Below, in pieces: positions 1 to 7,625 of a stretch of 64,000 nucleotides of DNA (position 1 is the stretch's first letter; every line of letters begins with the position of its first letter). The notes beneath the pieces are model-generated. The model was not told where the DNA came from, did not search any database, and saw nothing but the letters and a program-made list of their open reading frames with translations. A program made the position numbers and the translations under genes. Origin of the DNA: Pseudomonas viridiflava (GTDB lineage: Bacteria; Pseudomonadota; Gammaproteobacteria; Pseudomonadales; Pseudomonadaceae); contig NZ_UUIS01000090.1 of assembly GCF_900589395.1 (NCBI RefSeq), forward strand, positions 1-64,000, written 5' to 3'.

Positions 1-36
1 CGCTGCGCACTCGTTCGCTCAAAAACGCGCTCCTAC
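1..36. repeat. Truncated, diverged REP arm at the window edge
   Basis: The segment reads like the right arm of the REPINs found elsewhere in this window (CGCACTCG followed by GCGCTCCTAC), but the middle has diverged. The rest of the element would lie left of the window. Confidence 0.5.
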
Positions 37-60
37 TGTCCCGATAACCGCGGGGTGATG

Positions 61-1257
61 TTAACTGTTGGGCAACAACCGGCAGGTAATGCTCTTGATG
101 TACCGCGTTTCGACGATTGCCGGGTGCACCGGATGGTCCGGGCCCTGGCCGCCGCGTTCGAGCAACTGGATATTGCGGTCCAGGTGACGGGCGCTTTGCA
201 GCAGGATGTTCTGCAGGTCGTCTTCGGGCAGGTGCATCGAGCACGAGGCGCTGACCAGAATGCCGTCCTTGCTGAGCAGGCGCATGGCCTGTTCGTTCAG
301 GCGGCGGTAGGCGCCTTCGCCGTTCTTCATGTCCTTCTTGCGCTTGATGAAGGCCGGCGGGTCGGCCACGATCACGTCGAAACGCTCTTCGGAGGCCTTG
401 AGTTCTTTCAGGGCTTCGAACACGTCGCCTTCGATACAGGTCACTTTCTCGGCAAAGCCGTTAAGGGCCGCGTTGCGCTCGACACCGTCCAGGGCAAAGG
501 CCGAGGCGTCGACACAGAACACTTCGCTGGCGCCGAAGGCACCGGCCTGGATGCCCCAGCCACCGATGTAGCTGTACAGGTCCAGGACGCGCTTGCCCTT
601 GACGTAGGGTGCCAGGCGCGCACGGTTCATGCGATGGTCGTAGAACCAGCCGGTCTTCTGCCCGCCCAGCACCGGCGCTTCGAATTTCACGCCGTTCTCT
701 TCCAGCGCGACCCACTCGGGCACTGCACCGTAGACGGTTTCGACGTAACGGTTCAGGCCTTCGGCGTCGCGGGCGCTGGAGTCGTTCTTGAACAGGATGC
801 CGCTGGGCTTGAGCACTTGCACCAAGGCGGCGATCACGTCGTCCTTGTGCTGCTCCATGGTCGCCGAGGCCAGTTGCACCACCAGAATGTGGTCGAAGCG
901 GTCGACCACCAGGCCCGGCAGCAGGTCCGAGTCGCCGTATACCAGGCGGTAGAACGGCTTGTCGAACAGACGCTCGCGCAGCGACAAGGCGACATTGAGT
1001 CGATGCACCAGCAGCGACTTGTCCAGCGCCAGCTTGATGTCACGCGACAGCAGGCGGGCGCAGATCAGGTTGTTGGGGCTCATGGCCACGATGCCCAGCG
1101 GCTTGCCGTTGGCGGCTTCCAGCACAGCCTGGTCGCCCGCGGCGAACCTGTTCAGCGGGCTGGTGGCGACATCGATTTCGTTGCTGTAGACCCACAGGTG
1201 GCCGTTACGCAGGCGACGGTCGGCATTGGCTTTGAGGCGCAGGCTGGGCAGGGACAT
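61..1257 (-). CDS. rlmI: 23S rRNA (cytosine-1962-C5)-methyltransferase RlmI
   Basis: SAM-dependent methyltransferase of 398 residues, the usual length for RlmI, which methylates C1962 of 23S rRNA. The first 75 or so residues form a PUA-like RNA-binding domain (RLKANADRRLRNGHLWVYSNE). The catalytic half has a SAM-binding DLYSYIGGWG loop near residue 225, the motif DPPAF near residue 300 and a cysteine in SASCSMHL near residue 340 that fits the m5C nucleophile. The start lies a few bases after a CCGGAGCGA ribosome site, and a perfect TATAAT hexamer sits just upstream at 1284-1289 on the same strand. The pfpI-like gene lies upstream on the same strand; a perfect hairpin separates them, so they are probably transcribed separately. 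Assignment rests on motifs and full-length layout. Confidence 0.93.
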   Translation of the reverse strand: MSLPSLRLKANADRRLRNGHLWVYSNEIDVATSPLNRFAAGDQAVLEAANGKPLGIVAMSPNNLICARLLSRDIKLALDKSLLVHRLNVALSLRERLFDKPFYRLVYGDSDLLPGLVVDRFDHILVVQLASATMEQHKDDVIAALVQVLKPSGILFKNDSSARDAEGLNRYVETVYGAVPEWVALEENGVKFEAPVLGGQKTGWFYDHRMNRARLAPYVKGKRVLDLYSYIGGWGIQAGAFGASEVFCVDASAFALDGVERNAALNGFAEKVTCIEGDVFEALKELKASEERFDVIVADPPAFIKRKKDMKNGEGAYRRLNEQAMRLLSKDGILVSASCSMHLPEDDLQNILLQSARHLDRNIQLLERGGQGPDHPVHPAIVETRYIKSITCRLLPNS

Positions 1258-1283
1258 GACGTCGCTCCGGAAAAAAGAGCGGG

Positions 1284-1289
1284 ATTATA
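1284..1289 (-). promoter_or_regulatory. Candidate -10 element for rlmI
   Basis: A perfect TATAAT on the minus strand 27 bases before the rlmI start. No good -35 is visible at 16-18 bases spacing because that region is the GC-rich hairpin, so this is only a candidate. Confidence 0.35.
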
Positions 1290-1294
1290 GCGCG

Positions 1295-1319
1295 TCATCC
1301 CGGCGGCGGGCCGGGATGA
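1295..1319 (-). terminator. Stem-loop between the DJ-1/PfpI gene and rlmI
   Basis: Perfect inverted repeat with 10-bp arms (TCATCCCGGC / GCCGGGATGA) and a 5-base loop. It lies just after the DJ-1/PfpI gene stop. There is no T-run after it, so it is either a weak terminator or an RNA-end stabiliser. Confidence 0.45.
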
Positions 1320-1340
1320 GGCGAATTAACTGACGATGGA

Positions 1341-1880
1341 TCAGGCCGAAAGGGCCTTGATCAGTTGCTCGTTGAAGGCGGGAATGTCGTCGGGCTGGCG
1401 GCTGCTGATCAGGTTGCCATCCACGACCACGGCTTCATCGACCCAGTCGGCGCCGGCATTGACCAGGTCGTCCTTGAGGGTCTTGTAGCTGGTGAGTTTC
1501 TTGCCCGTGACCAGCTCGGCGGAGATCAGCAACCAGCCGCCATGGCAAATGACGGCAATGGGTCTGTTCTGGCCATTGATAAGCCTGACGATGTGCTGCG
1601 CACCTTCGTCGAGGCGGATGGTGTCGGAGTTCTGTACGCCGCCTGGTAGCACCACGGCATCGTAATGTTCATCCTTGGCCTGCTCGAAAGTACGGTGCAC
1701 CTCGAAGTCGTCTGCCGGCTTGTCATGATTCCAGCCCTTGACCGTGCCGGTCTGGCTGGACAGGATTTCCACCTTGGCGCCGGCGTGTTCGAGCGCCTCC
1801 CTGGGGCCGGTGAGCTCAACCTGCTCGAAACCGTCGGTCACCAGAAATGCAACTCGCTTGTCACTCAGGGAACTGGACAT
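1341..1880 (-). CDS. DJ-1/PfpI family protein (class I glutamine amidotransferase-like)
   Basis: A 179-residue single-domain protein of the DJ-1/PfpI superfamily. The nucleophile elbow is AVICHGG with Cys112 followed by His113, as in PfpI/YhbO-type proteins; the early glutamate in DGFEQVEL (about residue 19) fits the family's Cys-activating acid. Family members act as protein deglycases, chaperones or peptidases in stress, and the exact activity cannot be read from sequence. The start was placed at 1880 because GGAGAA lies 5 bases before that ATG; the longer open frame to 1976 has no such site. The repeat-like segment from 1991 lies immediately upstream. Confidence 0.85.
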   Translation of the reverse strand: MSSSLSDKRVAFLVTDGFEQVELTGPREALEHAGAKVEILSSQTGTVKGWNHDKPADDFEVHRTFEQAKDEHYDAVVLPGGVQNSDTIRLDEGAQHIVRLINGQNRPIAVICHGGWLLISAELVTGKKLTSYKTLKDDLVNAGADWVDEAVVVDGNLISSRQPDDIPAFNEQLIKALSA

Positions 1881-1990
1881 GGTCTTCTCCTCAATCGGGT
1901 CTGGGACAGCATGCGGCGTGCCGGTTTGCTGCGCCGCGCTTAAAGAGTCCGAAGCGCCGTACGCGGCAAAGTTCAAGGAAATTGACCTTC

Positions 1991-2144
1991 AGGGCGCCTC
2001 TGAAAACGTAGGCAAGGCAATCCGTGCAAGGCAGGCAGGTGAGGAACGGTCGCAGTCGCGCTCGGCTTTACGGGTTGTAAATGAGCAGGTTGAGTCTGTT
2101 TTTAGCGCAGCAATGACAACACAGGTAGTTTTAAGAGGTGCCCT
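1991..2144. repeat. MITE-like element with imperfect terminal inverted repeats
   Basis: A 154-bp non-coding segment bounded by AGGGCGCCTCTGAAAAC (1991-2007) and the reverse complement of AGGGCACCTCTTAAAAC (2128-2144). The arms match at 15 of 17 positions. No transposase is inside and no clear target duplication is visible. It fills the gap between the divergent DJ-1/PfpI and HDOD genes. Its mobile origin is inferred from structure only. Confidence 0.5.
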
Positions 2145-2209
2145 TTAATGGTGATGGACCATTTTTGATTAAGGGGGCAGAATTCCGATCTGAGCCCGAG
2201 TAAGCAGCC

Positions 2210-3088
2210 ATGTCCCAACAGTTGTCCCCAGAGTTGACGCAAGAGCAGATCCAGCAAGCCCTGCAAGGCATCAGTGTGCCGGCGCAGCCGCAAATCCTGG
2301 TCGACCTGCAGATGGAACAGTACATGCCCGACCCTGATCTGGGCGTGATTGCGCGGTTGATTTCACAGGACCCCGGGCTTTCCGGTGCCTTGCTCAAGAT
2401 CGTCAATTCGGCGCATTACGGGCTGTCGAACAAGATTGCGTCCATCGATCGGGCCGTAAACCTGCTGGGCAGCCGCACGGTGATCAACCTGATCAATGCG
2501 CAGTCGATCAAGGGCGAGATGAGCGATGAAACCATCGTCACCCTCAACCGTTTCTGGGACAGCGCCCAGGATGTGGCCATGACCAGCCTGACCCTGGCCA
2601 AGCGGCTGGGCTCGCAGACCGCGGATGAGTCCTATGCCTTGGGGCTGTTTCACGATTGTGGCATCCCGTTGATGCTCAAGCGGTTCCCCGACTACATGTC
2701 GGTGCTCGAGCAGGCCTATGGTCGTGCGAGCGGCGACTGGCGGGTCGTGGACACTGAAAACGACGCCTTCAATACCAACCATGCCGTGGTGGGCTACTAC
2801 ACCGCCCGGTCCTGGCGCCTGCCCGAGCACCTGTGTGCGGCCATTGCCAATCACCATAATTCGCTGGCGATGTTCCAGGGTGACTCCAACTGCAATGCGC
2901 CGCTCAAGAACCTGCTCTGCACCCTGAAGATGGCCGAGCACATTTGCCAGTCCCATAAAGTGCTGGGCGGCCAGGATGAAGACCACGAGTGGGACGCGGT
3001 CGGCCCCCTGGTGCTCGATTACGTCGGATTGTCCGAATACGACTTCGAATACCTCAAGGAAAGCATCCGCGAACTGGGCGGACACTGA
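2210..3088 (+). CDS. HDOD domain-containing protein
   Basis: A 292-residue protein made essentially of one HDOD domain (about residues 20-220), a relative of HD phosphohydrolases used in bacterial signalling. The typical opening is visible (LLKIVNSAHYGL about residues 64-75, then IDRAVNLLG), and HDCGIPLML lies near residue 145. HDOD domains usually lack a full metal site and act as regulators or scaffolds. No fused receiver or GGDEF domain is present. mutM follows after 18 bases on the same strand, so the two may be co-transcribed. The specific pathway is unknown. Confidence 0.85.
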   Translation: MSQQLSPELTQEQIQQALQGISVPAQPQILVDLQMEQYMPDPDLGVIARLISQDPGLSGALLKIVNSAHYGLSNKIASIDRAVNLLGSRTVINLINAQSIKGEMSDETIVTLNRFWDSAQDVAMTSLTLAKRLGSQTADESYALGLFHDCGIPLMLKRFPDYMSVLEQAYGRASGDWRVVDTENDAFNTNHAVVGYYTARSWRLPEHLCAAIANHHNSLAMFQGDSNCNAPLKNLLCTLKMAEHICQSHKVLGGQDEDHEWDAVGPLVLDYVGLSEYDFEYLKESIRELGGH

Positions 3089-3106
3089 TCGCTATCTGAG
3101 TACCCC

Positions 3107-3919
3107 ATGCCTGAATTGCCTGAAGTCGAAACCACCCGCCGGGGCATCGCGCCGCACCTGCAAGGGCAGCGCGTCAGCCGCGTGATCGTGCGCGATCATC
3201 GTCTGCGCTGGCCAATCCCTGAAGACCTGGATGTGCGCCTGTCCGGGCAGCGCATCGTCGAGGTCGGACGGCGGGCCAAATACCTGTTGATCCAGGCCGA
3301 GGCCGGCACCCTGATCAGCCACCTGGGCATGTCGGGCAACCTGCGTCTGGTCGAGGCGGGGCTGCCGGCGCTCAAGCATGAACACGTGGACATCGAACTG
3401 GAGTCGGGGCTGGCGCTGCGCTACACCGACCCACGCCGTTTTGGCGCGATGCTCTGGAGCCTGGACCCGCACAACCATGAACTGCTGCTGCGCCTGGGGC
3501 CGGAGCCGTTGACCGACCTGTTCGACGGCGCGCGCCTGTTCGAGCGTTCGCGCGGCAAGTCGATGGCAGTCAAGCCGTTCATCATGGACAACGCGGTGGT
3601 GGTCGGGGTGGGTAACATCTACGCCACCGAGGCGCTGTTCGCCGCCGGCATCGACCCGCGTCGCGAGGCCGGGAGCATTTCCAGTACGCGCTATCTCAGG
3701 CTGGCCATCGAGATCAAGCGCATCCTGGCGCATGCCATCGAGCGCGGTGGCACCACCTTGCGTGATTTCACCGGTGGCGACGGCAAGCCTGGGTATTTCC
3801 AGCAGGAACTGTTTGCCTATGGCCGTGGCGGCCAGCCGTGCAAGGTCTGCGGTAGCCTGTTGCGTGAGGTCAAGCTGGGCCAGCGCGCCAGCGTCTTCTG
3901 CCCCCGGTGTCAGCGCTGA
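3107..3919 (+). CDS. mutM: Formamidopyrimidine-DNA glycosylase (MutM/Fpg)
   Basis: Bifunctional DNA glycosylase/AP lyase that removes 8-oxoguanine and formamidopyrimidines. The 270-residue length is standard. After removal of Met the N-terminus is PELPEVETTRRG, giving the catalytic Pro and Glu. The conserved helix-two-turn-helix region includes DNAVVVGVGNIYA near residues 163-175, and the C-terminal zinc finger has CKVCG followed 16 residues later by CPRC. It starts 18 bases after the HDOD gene. Confidence 0.97.
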   Translation: MPELPEVETTRRGIAPHLQGQRVSRVIVRDHRLRWPIPEDLDVRLSGQRIVEVGRRAKYLLIQAEAGTLISHLGMSGNLRLVEAGLPALKHEHVDIELESGLALRYTDPRRFGAMLWSLDPHNHELLLRLGPEPLTDLFDGARLFERSRGKSMAVKPFIMDNAVVVGVGNIYATEALFAAGIDPRREAGSISSTRYLRLAIEIKRILAHAIERGGTTLRDFTGGDGKPGYFQQELFAYGRGGQPCKVCGSLLREVKLGQRASVFCPRCQR

Positions 3920-4006
3920 CACAAAGTGAGTGGGTCACGGCCCTTGCTTAACCCCGGCTGCTGTTTATAGTTGGTCCACTCAACCCGTGCAGCCGAAGGA
4001 CCCAGC

Positions 4007-4348
4007 ATGAGCCCGTTTCGTATTCTCGCCGCCACCCTGACCCTGCTGGTCGGCTTGCAGGCCGCGCCGGCCATGGCCGGCTTCGAAAACCCCACCGCCA
4101 GTGGCGACCCTTCCTACGAAATCCAGAACCCGCCGGCGTTTGCCATGATCGGCGACCTGCTGATCGCCCGGCCACTGCTGATCGCCGCGACCGTGGTCGG
4201 TGCCGGCCTGTTTGTGGTGGCCCTGCCGTTCACCGCCACCGGCGGTGGCATTGGCCGCACCGGCAAGGCGCTGGTGGTCGACCCGGCCAGGGCGGCCTTC
4301 GTGCGCTGCCTGGGCTGTACCGGCGACCGCTACGGCGAGCAGGAGTAA
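4007..4348 (+). CDS. Small exported or membrane protein, function unknown
   Basis: A 113-residue protein I do not recognise functionally. It has a signal peptide (MSPFRILAATLTLLVGLQAA, likely cleavage after AMA), a short soluble stretch, one hydrophobic segment near residues 50-75 (LLIARPLLIAATVVGAGLFV), and a conserved-looking tail with the cysteine pair CLGCTGDRYGE. The start is set at 4007 because the signal peptide begins there; the open frame extends upstream to 3971 with no ribosome site. Similar small proteins are often labelled multidrug transporter in Pseudomonas annotations, but one transmembrane span does not support that. Confidence 0.7.
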   Translation: MSPFRILAATLTLLVGLQAAPAMAGFENPTASGDPSYEIQNPPAFAMIGDLLIARPLLIAATVVGAGLFVVALPFTATGGGIGRTGKALVVDPARAAFVRCLGCTGDRYGEQE

Positions 4349-4370
4349 GTACCGGCCTCGGCGTGGGGCG

Positions 4371-4622
4371 TCAGGCCTTGCCGGTGAGGTGCAGGTATTT
4401 GGTCATCAGCTCGTCCTTGCTTTCGATACGATTCTCATCCAGCGGGATGCAATCGACCGGGCAGACCTGCTGGCACTGCGGCTCGTCGTAATGGCCCACG
4501 CACTCGGTGCACAGGCTGGGGTTGATCACGTAGATCTCTTCGCCCTGGGAAATCGCTTCATTCGGGCACTCGGGTTCGCAAACGTCGCAGTTGATGCAAT
4601 CGTCAGTGATGATAAGGGACAT
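4371..4622 (-). CDS. fdx: YfhL-type 2[4Fe-4S] ferredoxin
   Basis: An 83-residue bacterial ferredoxin. The first cluster motif is C9-x2-C12-x2-C15-x3-C19-P. The second is the long-insert form C38-x2-C41-x8-C50-x3-C54-P, with an extra Cys58. This layout is typical of Allochromatium-type/YfhL ferredoxins, which have two low-potential clusters. The start at 4622 gives the usual MSLIITDDC N-terminus and is preceded by GGAGAG. It is transcribed toward the exported small protein and lies upstream of nothing obvious in its pathway; coaD is 97 bases upstream on the same strand. Confidence 0.93.
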   Translation of the reverse strand: MSLIITDDCINCDVCEPECPNEAISQGEEIYVINPSLCTECVGHYDEPQCQQVCPVDCIPLDENRIESKDELMTKYLHLTGKA

Positions 4623-4719
4623 GCAACTCTCCTGCCGCGGGGAGACCGGGCACATGAAAACCAATGCGGCGAATTGTGCCGCATTAGGTCTTCGGATGCA
4701 CCCCGCGCTTGATAGCCGA

Positions 4720-5202
4720 TTACGACTGCTTGAAACGCTCGTTCAGTGCCTGGGCCACGGCCGGGTGCACGAACTTGGTGATATCGCCGCCCAGGGCCGC
4801 GATTTCCCGGACCAGCGTCGAGGAGATGAACGAATAACGTTCGGAGGGCGTCAGGAACAGGCTTTCAACGTCCGGTGCCAGTTGTCGGTTCATGTTGGCC
4901 AGCTGGAACTCATACTCGAAGTCCGACACCGCCCGCAGGCCGCGCAGCAGCACGTTGGCACCCTGTTCGGTGGCGAACTGTGCCAGCAGCGTGGAAAAAC
5001 CCAGCACTTCCACGTTGGGCAGGTGGCGGGTGACCTCGCGGGCCAGCTCGACACGCTGGTCCAGGCCGAACAACGGGTTTTTCTTGGGGCTGGCCGCCAC
5101 CGCGATGATCACATGATCGAACAGGCGCGAGGCGCGTTCGACCAGATCGCCGTGGCCCTTGGTGATAGGGTCGAAGGTGCCTGGATACAACACTCGGTTC
5201 AT
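4720..5202 (-). CDS. coaD: Phosphopantetheine adenylyltransferase (CoaD)
   Basis: Catalyses the fourth step of CoA synthesis, joining ATP and 4'-phosphopantetheine to give dephospho-CoA. The 160-residue length is normal. The nucleotidyltransferase signature GTFDPITKGHGDL lies at residues 7-19 and ISSTLVREI near residues 126-134. The ATG at 5202 was chosen because the protein then begins MNRVLYPGTFDP as in the family and is preceded by a TCCTCACAGGA region; the extra upstream frame has no homology-like features. The sulfurtransferase gene starts divergently 225 bases away. Confidence 0.96.
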   Translation of the reverse strand: MNRVLYPGTFDPITKGHGDLVERASRLFDHVIIAVAASPKKNPLFGLDQRVELAREVTRHLPNVEVLGFSTLLAQFATEQGANVLLRGLRAVSDFEYEFQLANMNRQLAPDVESLFLTPSERYSFISSTLVREIAALGGDITKFVHPAVAQALNERFKQS

Positions 5203-5368
5203 CGCGTCGTCCTGTGAGGAGTCCGTTGAGGGATTCGGATGGTAGCGCAGGCGATTGCCGTGCGCCAAGCCGTGCGCCTTTTGACCCGCGCAACAAGTGC
5301 CGATTATCGGTCATCGGCCGCTTGCGAGCACTGCAAGGCCAGACCAAAGGCCAGTCGACGCCGCCCCC

Positions 5369-5384
5369 TGGCACAGCCTATGCT
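5369..5384 (+). promoter_or_regulatory. Possible sigma-54 (-24/-12) promoter
   Basis: TGGCAC, five bases, then ATGCT, against the RpoN consensus TGGCAC-N5-TTGCW: one mismatch in the core. It lies 43 bases before the sulfurtransferase start. A chance match in a GC-rich window of this size is quite possible. Confidence 0.3.
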
Positions 5385-5426
5385 CGGTGGCATGATGATT
5401 CGATGTTCTGTCCACAGGAGTTCGTT

Positions 5427-6281
5427 ATGCCGCTTGCGCAACTGATCAGCCCTCGTGAACTGGCCGCCCGGCAGCAGGCGCCGGGTCTGGTGATCCTCGA
5501 CTGCCGTTTTGCGCTGGACGATGCCGATTACGGCCAGCGCAGCTACGCGCAGGGGCATATCGAGGGTGCCCGGTTTGCAGACCTTGAGCGCGACCTCAGC
5601 GGGCCGGTGACCAAGGGCAGGACAGGCCGGCACCCCTTGCCGGACCCCAAGGCGCTGCTTGAGCGGCTGCGCGCCTGGGGCATCAACGATGACAGCGATG
5701 TCGTGCTCTACGACGATGGCCCTGGCGCCTATGCCGCGCGTGCCTGGTGGCTGCTGGCCTGGCTGGGCAAGCGCGAAGGCGTGTACCTGCTTGATGGCGG
5801 CCTCAAGGCCTGGCATGCCGCCGGGCTGCCGTTGAGCCTGGATGCGCCGCGCTCGGTGCCTGGCCGGTTGACCGGCGAACCGGACATGTCGCTGGTGCTG
5901 AGCGCCGAACGCCTGCAAAACCGCCTGGGGCGCCCGACCCTGACCCTGATCGACGCCCGTGCCGAGCCGCGCTTTCGGGGCGAGGTCGAGCCCATCGATC
6001 CGGTGGCCGGGCATATTCCGGGCGCGCAGTGCCTGGTGTTCACCGACAACCTCGGCGAGGACGGCCGCTTTCTGCCGCCCGAGCAGCTGCATGAACGTTT
6101 TGCCCAGGCCCTGCAAGGCCGCTCGCCCAAGGACCTGGTGGCCTATTGCGGCTCGGGGGTGACGGCCTGCCATAACCTGTTTGCCATGGCCCTGGCCGGT
6201 TATCCGCTGGGCGCGCTGTATGCAGGGTCCTGGAGCGAGTGGATCACCGACAGCCGGCGTGAAGTGGCGACCGGCGCCTGA
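5427..6281 (+). CDS. sseA: 3-mercaptopyruvate sulfurtransferase (tandem rhodanese)
   Basis: A 284-residue protein with two rhodanese domains, an inactive N-terminal one (about 10-130) and a catalytic C-terminal one (about 165-280). The active loop near residue 240 is YCGSGVTA; the CGSGVT form is typical of mercaptopyruvate rather than thiosulfate sulfurtransferases. It moves sulfur from 3-mercaptopyruvate to a thiophilic acceptor. The start at 5427 is preceded by CAGGAG; the frame upstream is open but has no ribosome site. A possible sigma-54 promoter precedes it, and an inverted-repeat element follows its stop after 9 bases. Confidence 0.88.
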   Translation: MPLAQLISPRELAARQQAPGLVILDCRFALDDADYGQRSYAQGHIEGARFADLERDLSGPVTKGRTGRHPLPDPKALLERLRAWGINDDSDVVLYDDGPGAYAARAWWLLAWLGKREGVYLLDGGLKAWHAAGLPLSLDAPRSVPGRLTGEPDMSLVLSAERLQNRLGRPTLTLIDARAEPRFRGEVEPIDPVAGHIPGAQCLVFTDNLGEDGRFLPPEQLHERFAQALQGRSPKDLVAYCGSGVTACHNLFAMALAGYPLGALYAGSWSEWITDSRREVATGA

Positions 6282-6290
6282 TCGTTTGCC

Positions 6291-6422
6291 TTAGGGCCTG
6301 TTTTGCCGCGAGACTGCGTTACTCGCCACTCATCTGGAATGACCAGACTTCGCGGCGCCTGCCTTGCCTGGCGGCAAAACGGGCGCCGGCGCGGCCGTGA
6401 TGAAACGGCAACAGACCCTAAA
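6291..6422. repeat. Inverted-repeat element overlapping the azlD stop
   Basis: The ends are TTAGGGCCTGTTTTGCCG on the left and, on the other strand, TTTAGGGTCTGTTGCCG on the right. Inside, a second copy of CGGCAAAAC (6372-6380) can also pair with the left arm. The element is about 132 bp and non-coding. Its right end supplies the TAG stop codon of azlD (6418-6420). Confidence 0.55.
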
Positions 6423-6732
6423 GCATCCAGCGCAACACGAAGAATACGGCCAGCCCGCCACCGATGGTCGCCAGCAGGTTGCGGGTCAGGGCGGCGATGC
6501 CGATGCAGGCGATGCCTGCCAGCAGGTAGGGGTTGTTTAGCGACACCTGCCAGTGCTGGCCGTCCGGCAGCAACATGCCCGGCACCACAATGGCGGTCAG
6601 CACAGCCGTGGGCACGTAATGCAGCGCCTGGCGCACCAGCGGCGGGAAGCTCAGGTTCGGCCAGGCGAACAGGCTGTAGCGCAACGCAAAGGTCATGGCG
6701 GCCATGGCCGCCACCAGCCACCAGAAACTCAT
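6418..6732 (-). CDS. azlD: AzlD family branched-chain amino acid transport subunit
   Basis: A 104-residue hydrophobic protein with about four membrane segments, the small partner of AzlC in the LIV-E/AzlCD export family. Its ATG overlaps the azlC stop in an ATGA junction (6729-6732), implying translational coupling. In characterised relatives the pair exports branched-chain amino acids or analogues. The stop codon lies inside the end of a repeat element, so the last residues (RWML) may reflect the insertion. Confidence 0.87.
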   Translation of the reverse strand: MSFWWLVAAMAAMTFALRYSLFAWPNLSFPPLVRQALHYVPTAVLTAIVVPGMLLPDGQHWQVSLNNPYLLAGIACIGIAALTRNLLATIGGGLAVFFVLRWML

Positions 6733-7445
6733 GATTGCACCTCGCCGATGGTGGTGACCGGACGTCGGCGCTCAAGCACGACACCGGCGACGATGCCACT
6801 GAAGGCGGCGGCCATCAGCCCCAGCTTGTAGGGCAGGTCATAAGTCAGCAAGGCCACGGCAGCGGCCACCAGCGCGGCAGCGATCTGCGGCCGGTTGCGC
6901 AGCATCGGCACGACAATGCCGATAAAGGTCGCCAGCATGGCAAACTCCAGCCCCCAGCCAGCCATGTCCGGCACGGCCTGACCGAACAGCACGCCGACCA
7001 GCGAGCTACCGACCCAACAGGCGTACAGCGCGGTGGCGACGCCCAGCCAGTACCAGTGTGCCTGCGGCGTGCGGCCATGCACCCGGTAGAAGCGCTGCAC
7101 CACGGCAAAGGTTTCGTCGGTCAGCCAGAACGCCAGCAGCAGACGCCAGCGTTGCGGCAGGGCACTGACGTGCGGTTGCAGGGTCGCGCTGTACAGCACA
7201 TGCCGCAGGTTGACGATCAGCGTGGTCAGTAGAATCACCGCAGCGCTGGCCCCGGAGCCCAGCAGGCTGATCACGATAAATTGCGCAGACCCTGCATACA
7301 CCAGCGCCGACATGCCCACCGCCTGCAGCAGCGAGAGCCCGCCTACGCCGGCCAGGGTGCCGAAAATGATGCCGAACGGGGCGATGCCGACCTGCATCGG
7401 CACACTGTCGCGAAGACCGCGATAAAAAAGATTACTGCGTGACAT
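6729..7445 (-). CDS. azlC: AzlC family branched-chain amino acid exporter
   Basis: A 238-residue AzlC/YgaZ-type membrane protein, the large subunit of the two-gene exporter. Family features are visible: a short cytoplasmic N-terminus with FYRGLRDSVPMQVGIAPFG, then hydrophobic stretches such as AQFIVISLLGSGASA and NLRHVLYSATLQPH. The start at 7445 is preceded by AGGAG at a good distance; an in-frame ATG at 7472 is possible but lacks such a site. azlD follows with a 4-base overlap. Confidence 0.9.
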   Translation of the reverse strand: MSRSNLFYRGLRDSVPMQVGIAPFGIIFGTLAGVGGLSLLQAVGMSALVYAGSAQFIVISLLGSGASAAVILLTTLIVNLRHVLYSATLQPHVSALPQRWRLLLAFWLTDETFAVVQRFYRVHGRTPQAHWYWLGVATALYACWVGSSLVGVLFGQAVPDMAGWGLEFAMLATFIGIVVPMLRNRPQIAAALVAAAVALLTYDLPYKLGLMAAAFSGIVAGVVLERRRPVTTIGEVQS

Positions 7446-7562
7446 GCGAAGACCACTCCTTTGGTCGCGCATCTTAATACTTTTTGTCGCTGTGGGAGGC
7501 AGGCTGTGGGTGGGAGTTGCCCATACCGGCCCCTCCACACGTTTAGCGTTCGGCATAACCCT

Positions 7563-7592
7563 GTAGGACCGGCTTCAGCCGGGAATGGCGCT
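7563..7592. repeat. Single REP element
   Basis: GTAGGACCGGCTTCAGCCGGG, a GTAG-headed short palindrome of a different family from the long REPINs. A longer copy of the same type lies at 16931-16971. Confidence 0.6.
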
Positions 7593-7625
7593 CATCTGCT
7601 GCGTCTGTACGGCTCGGCATCAGGC

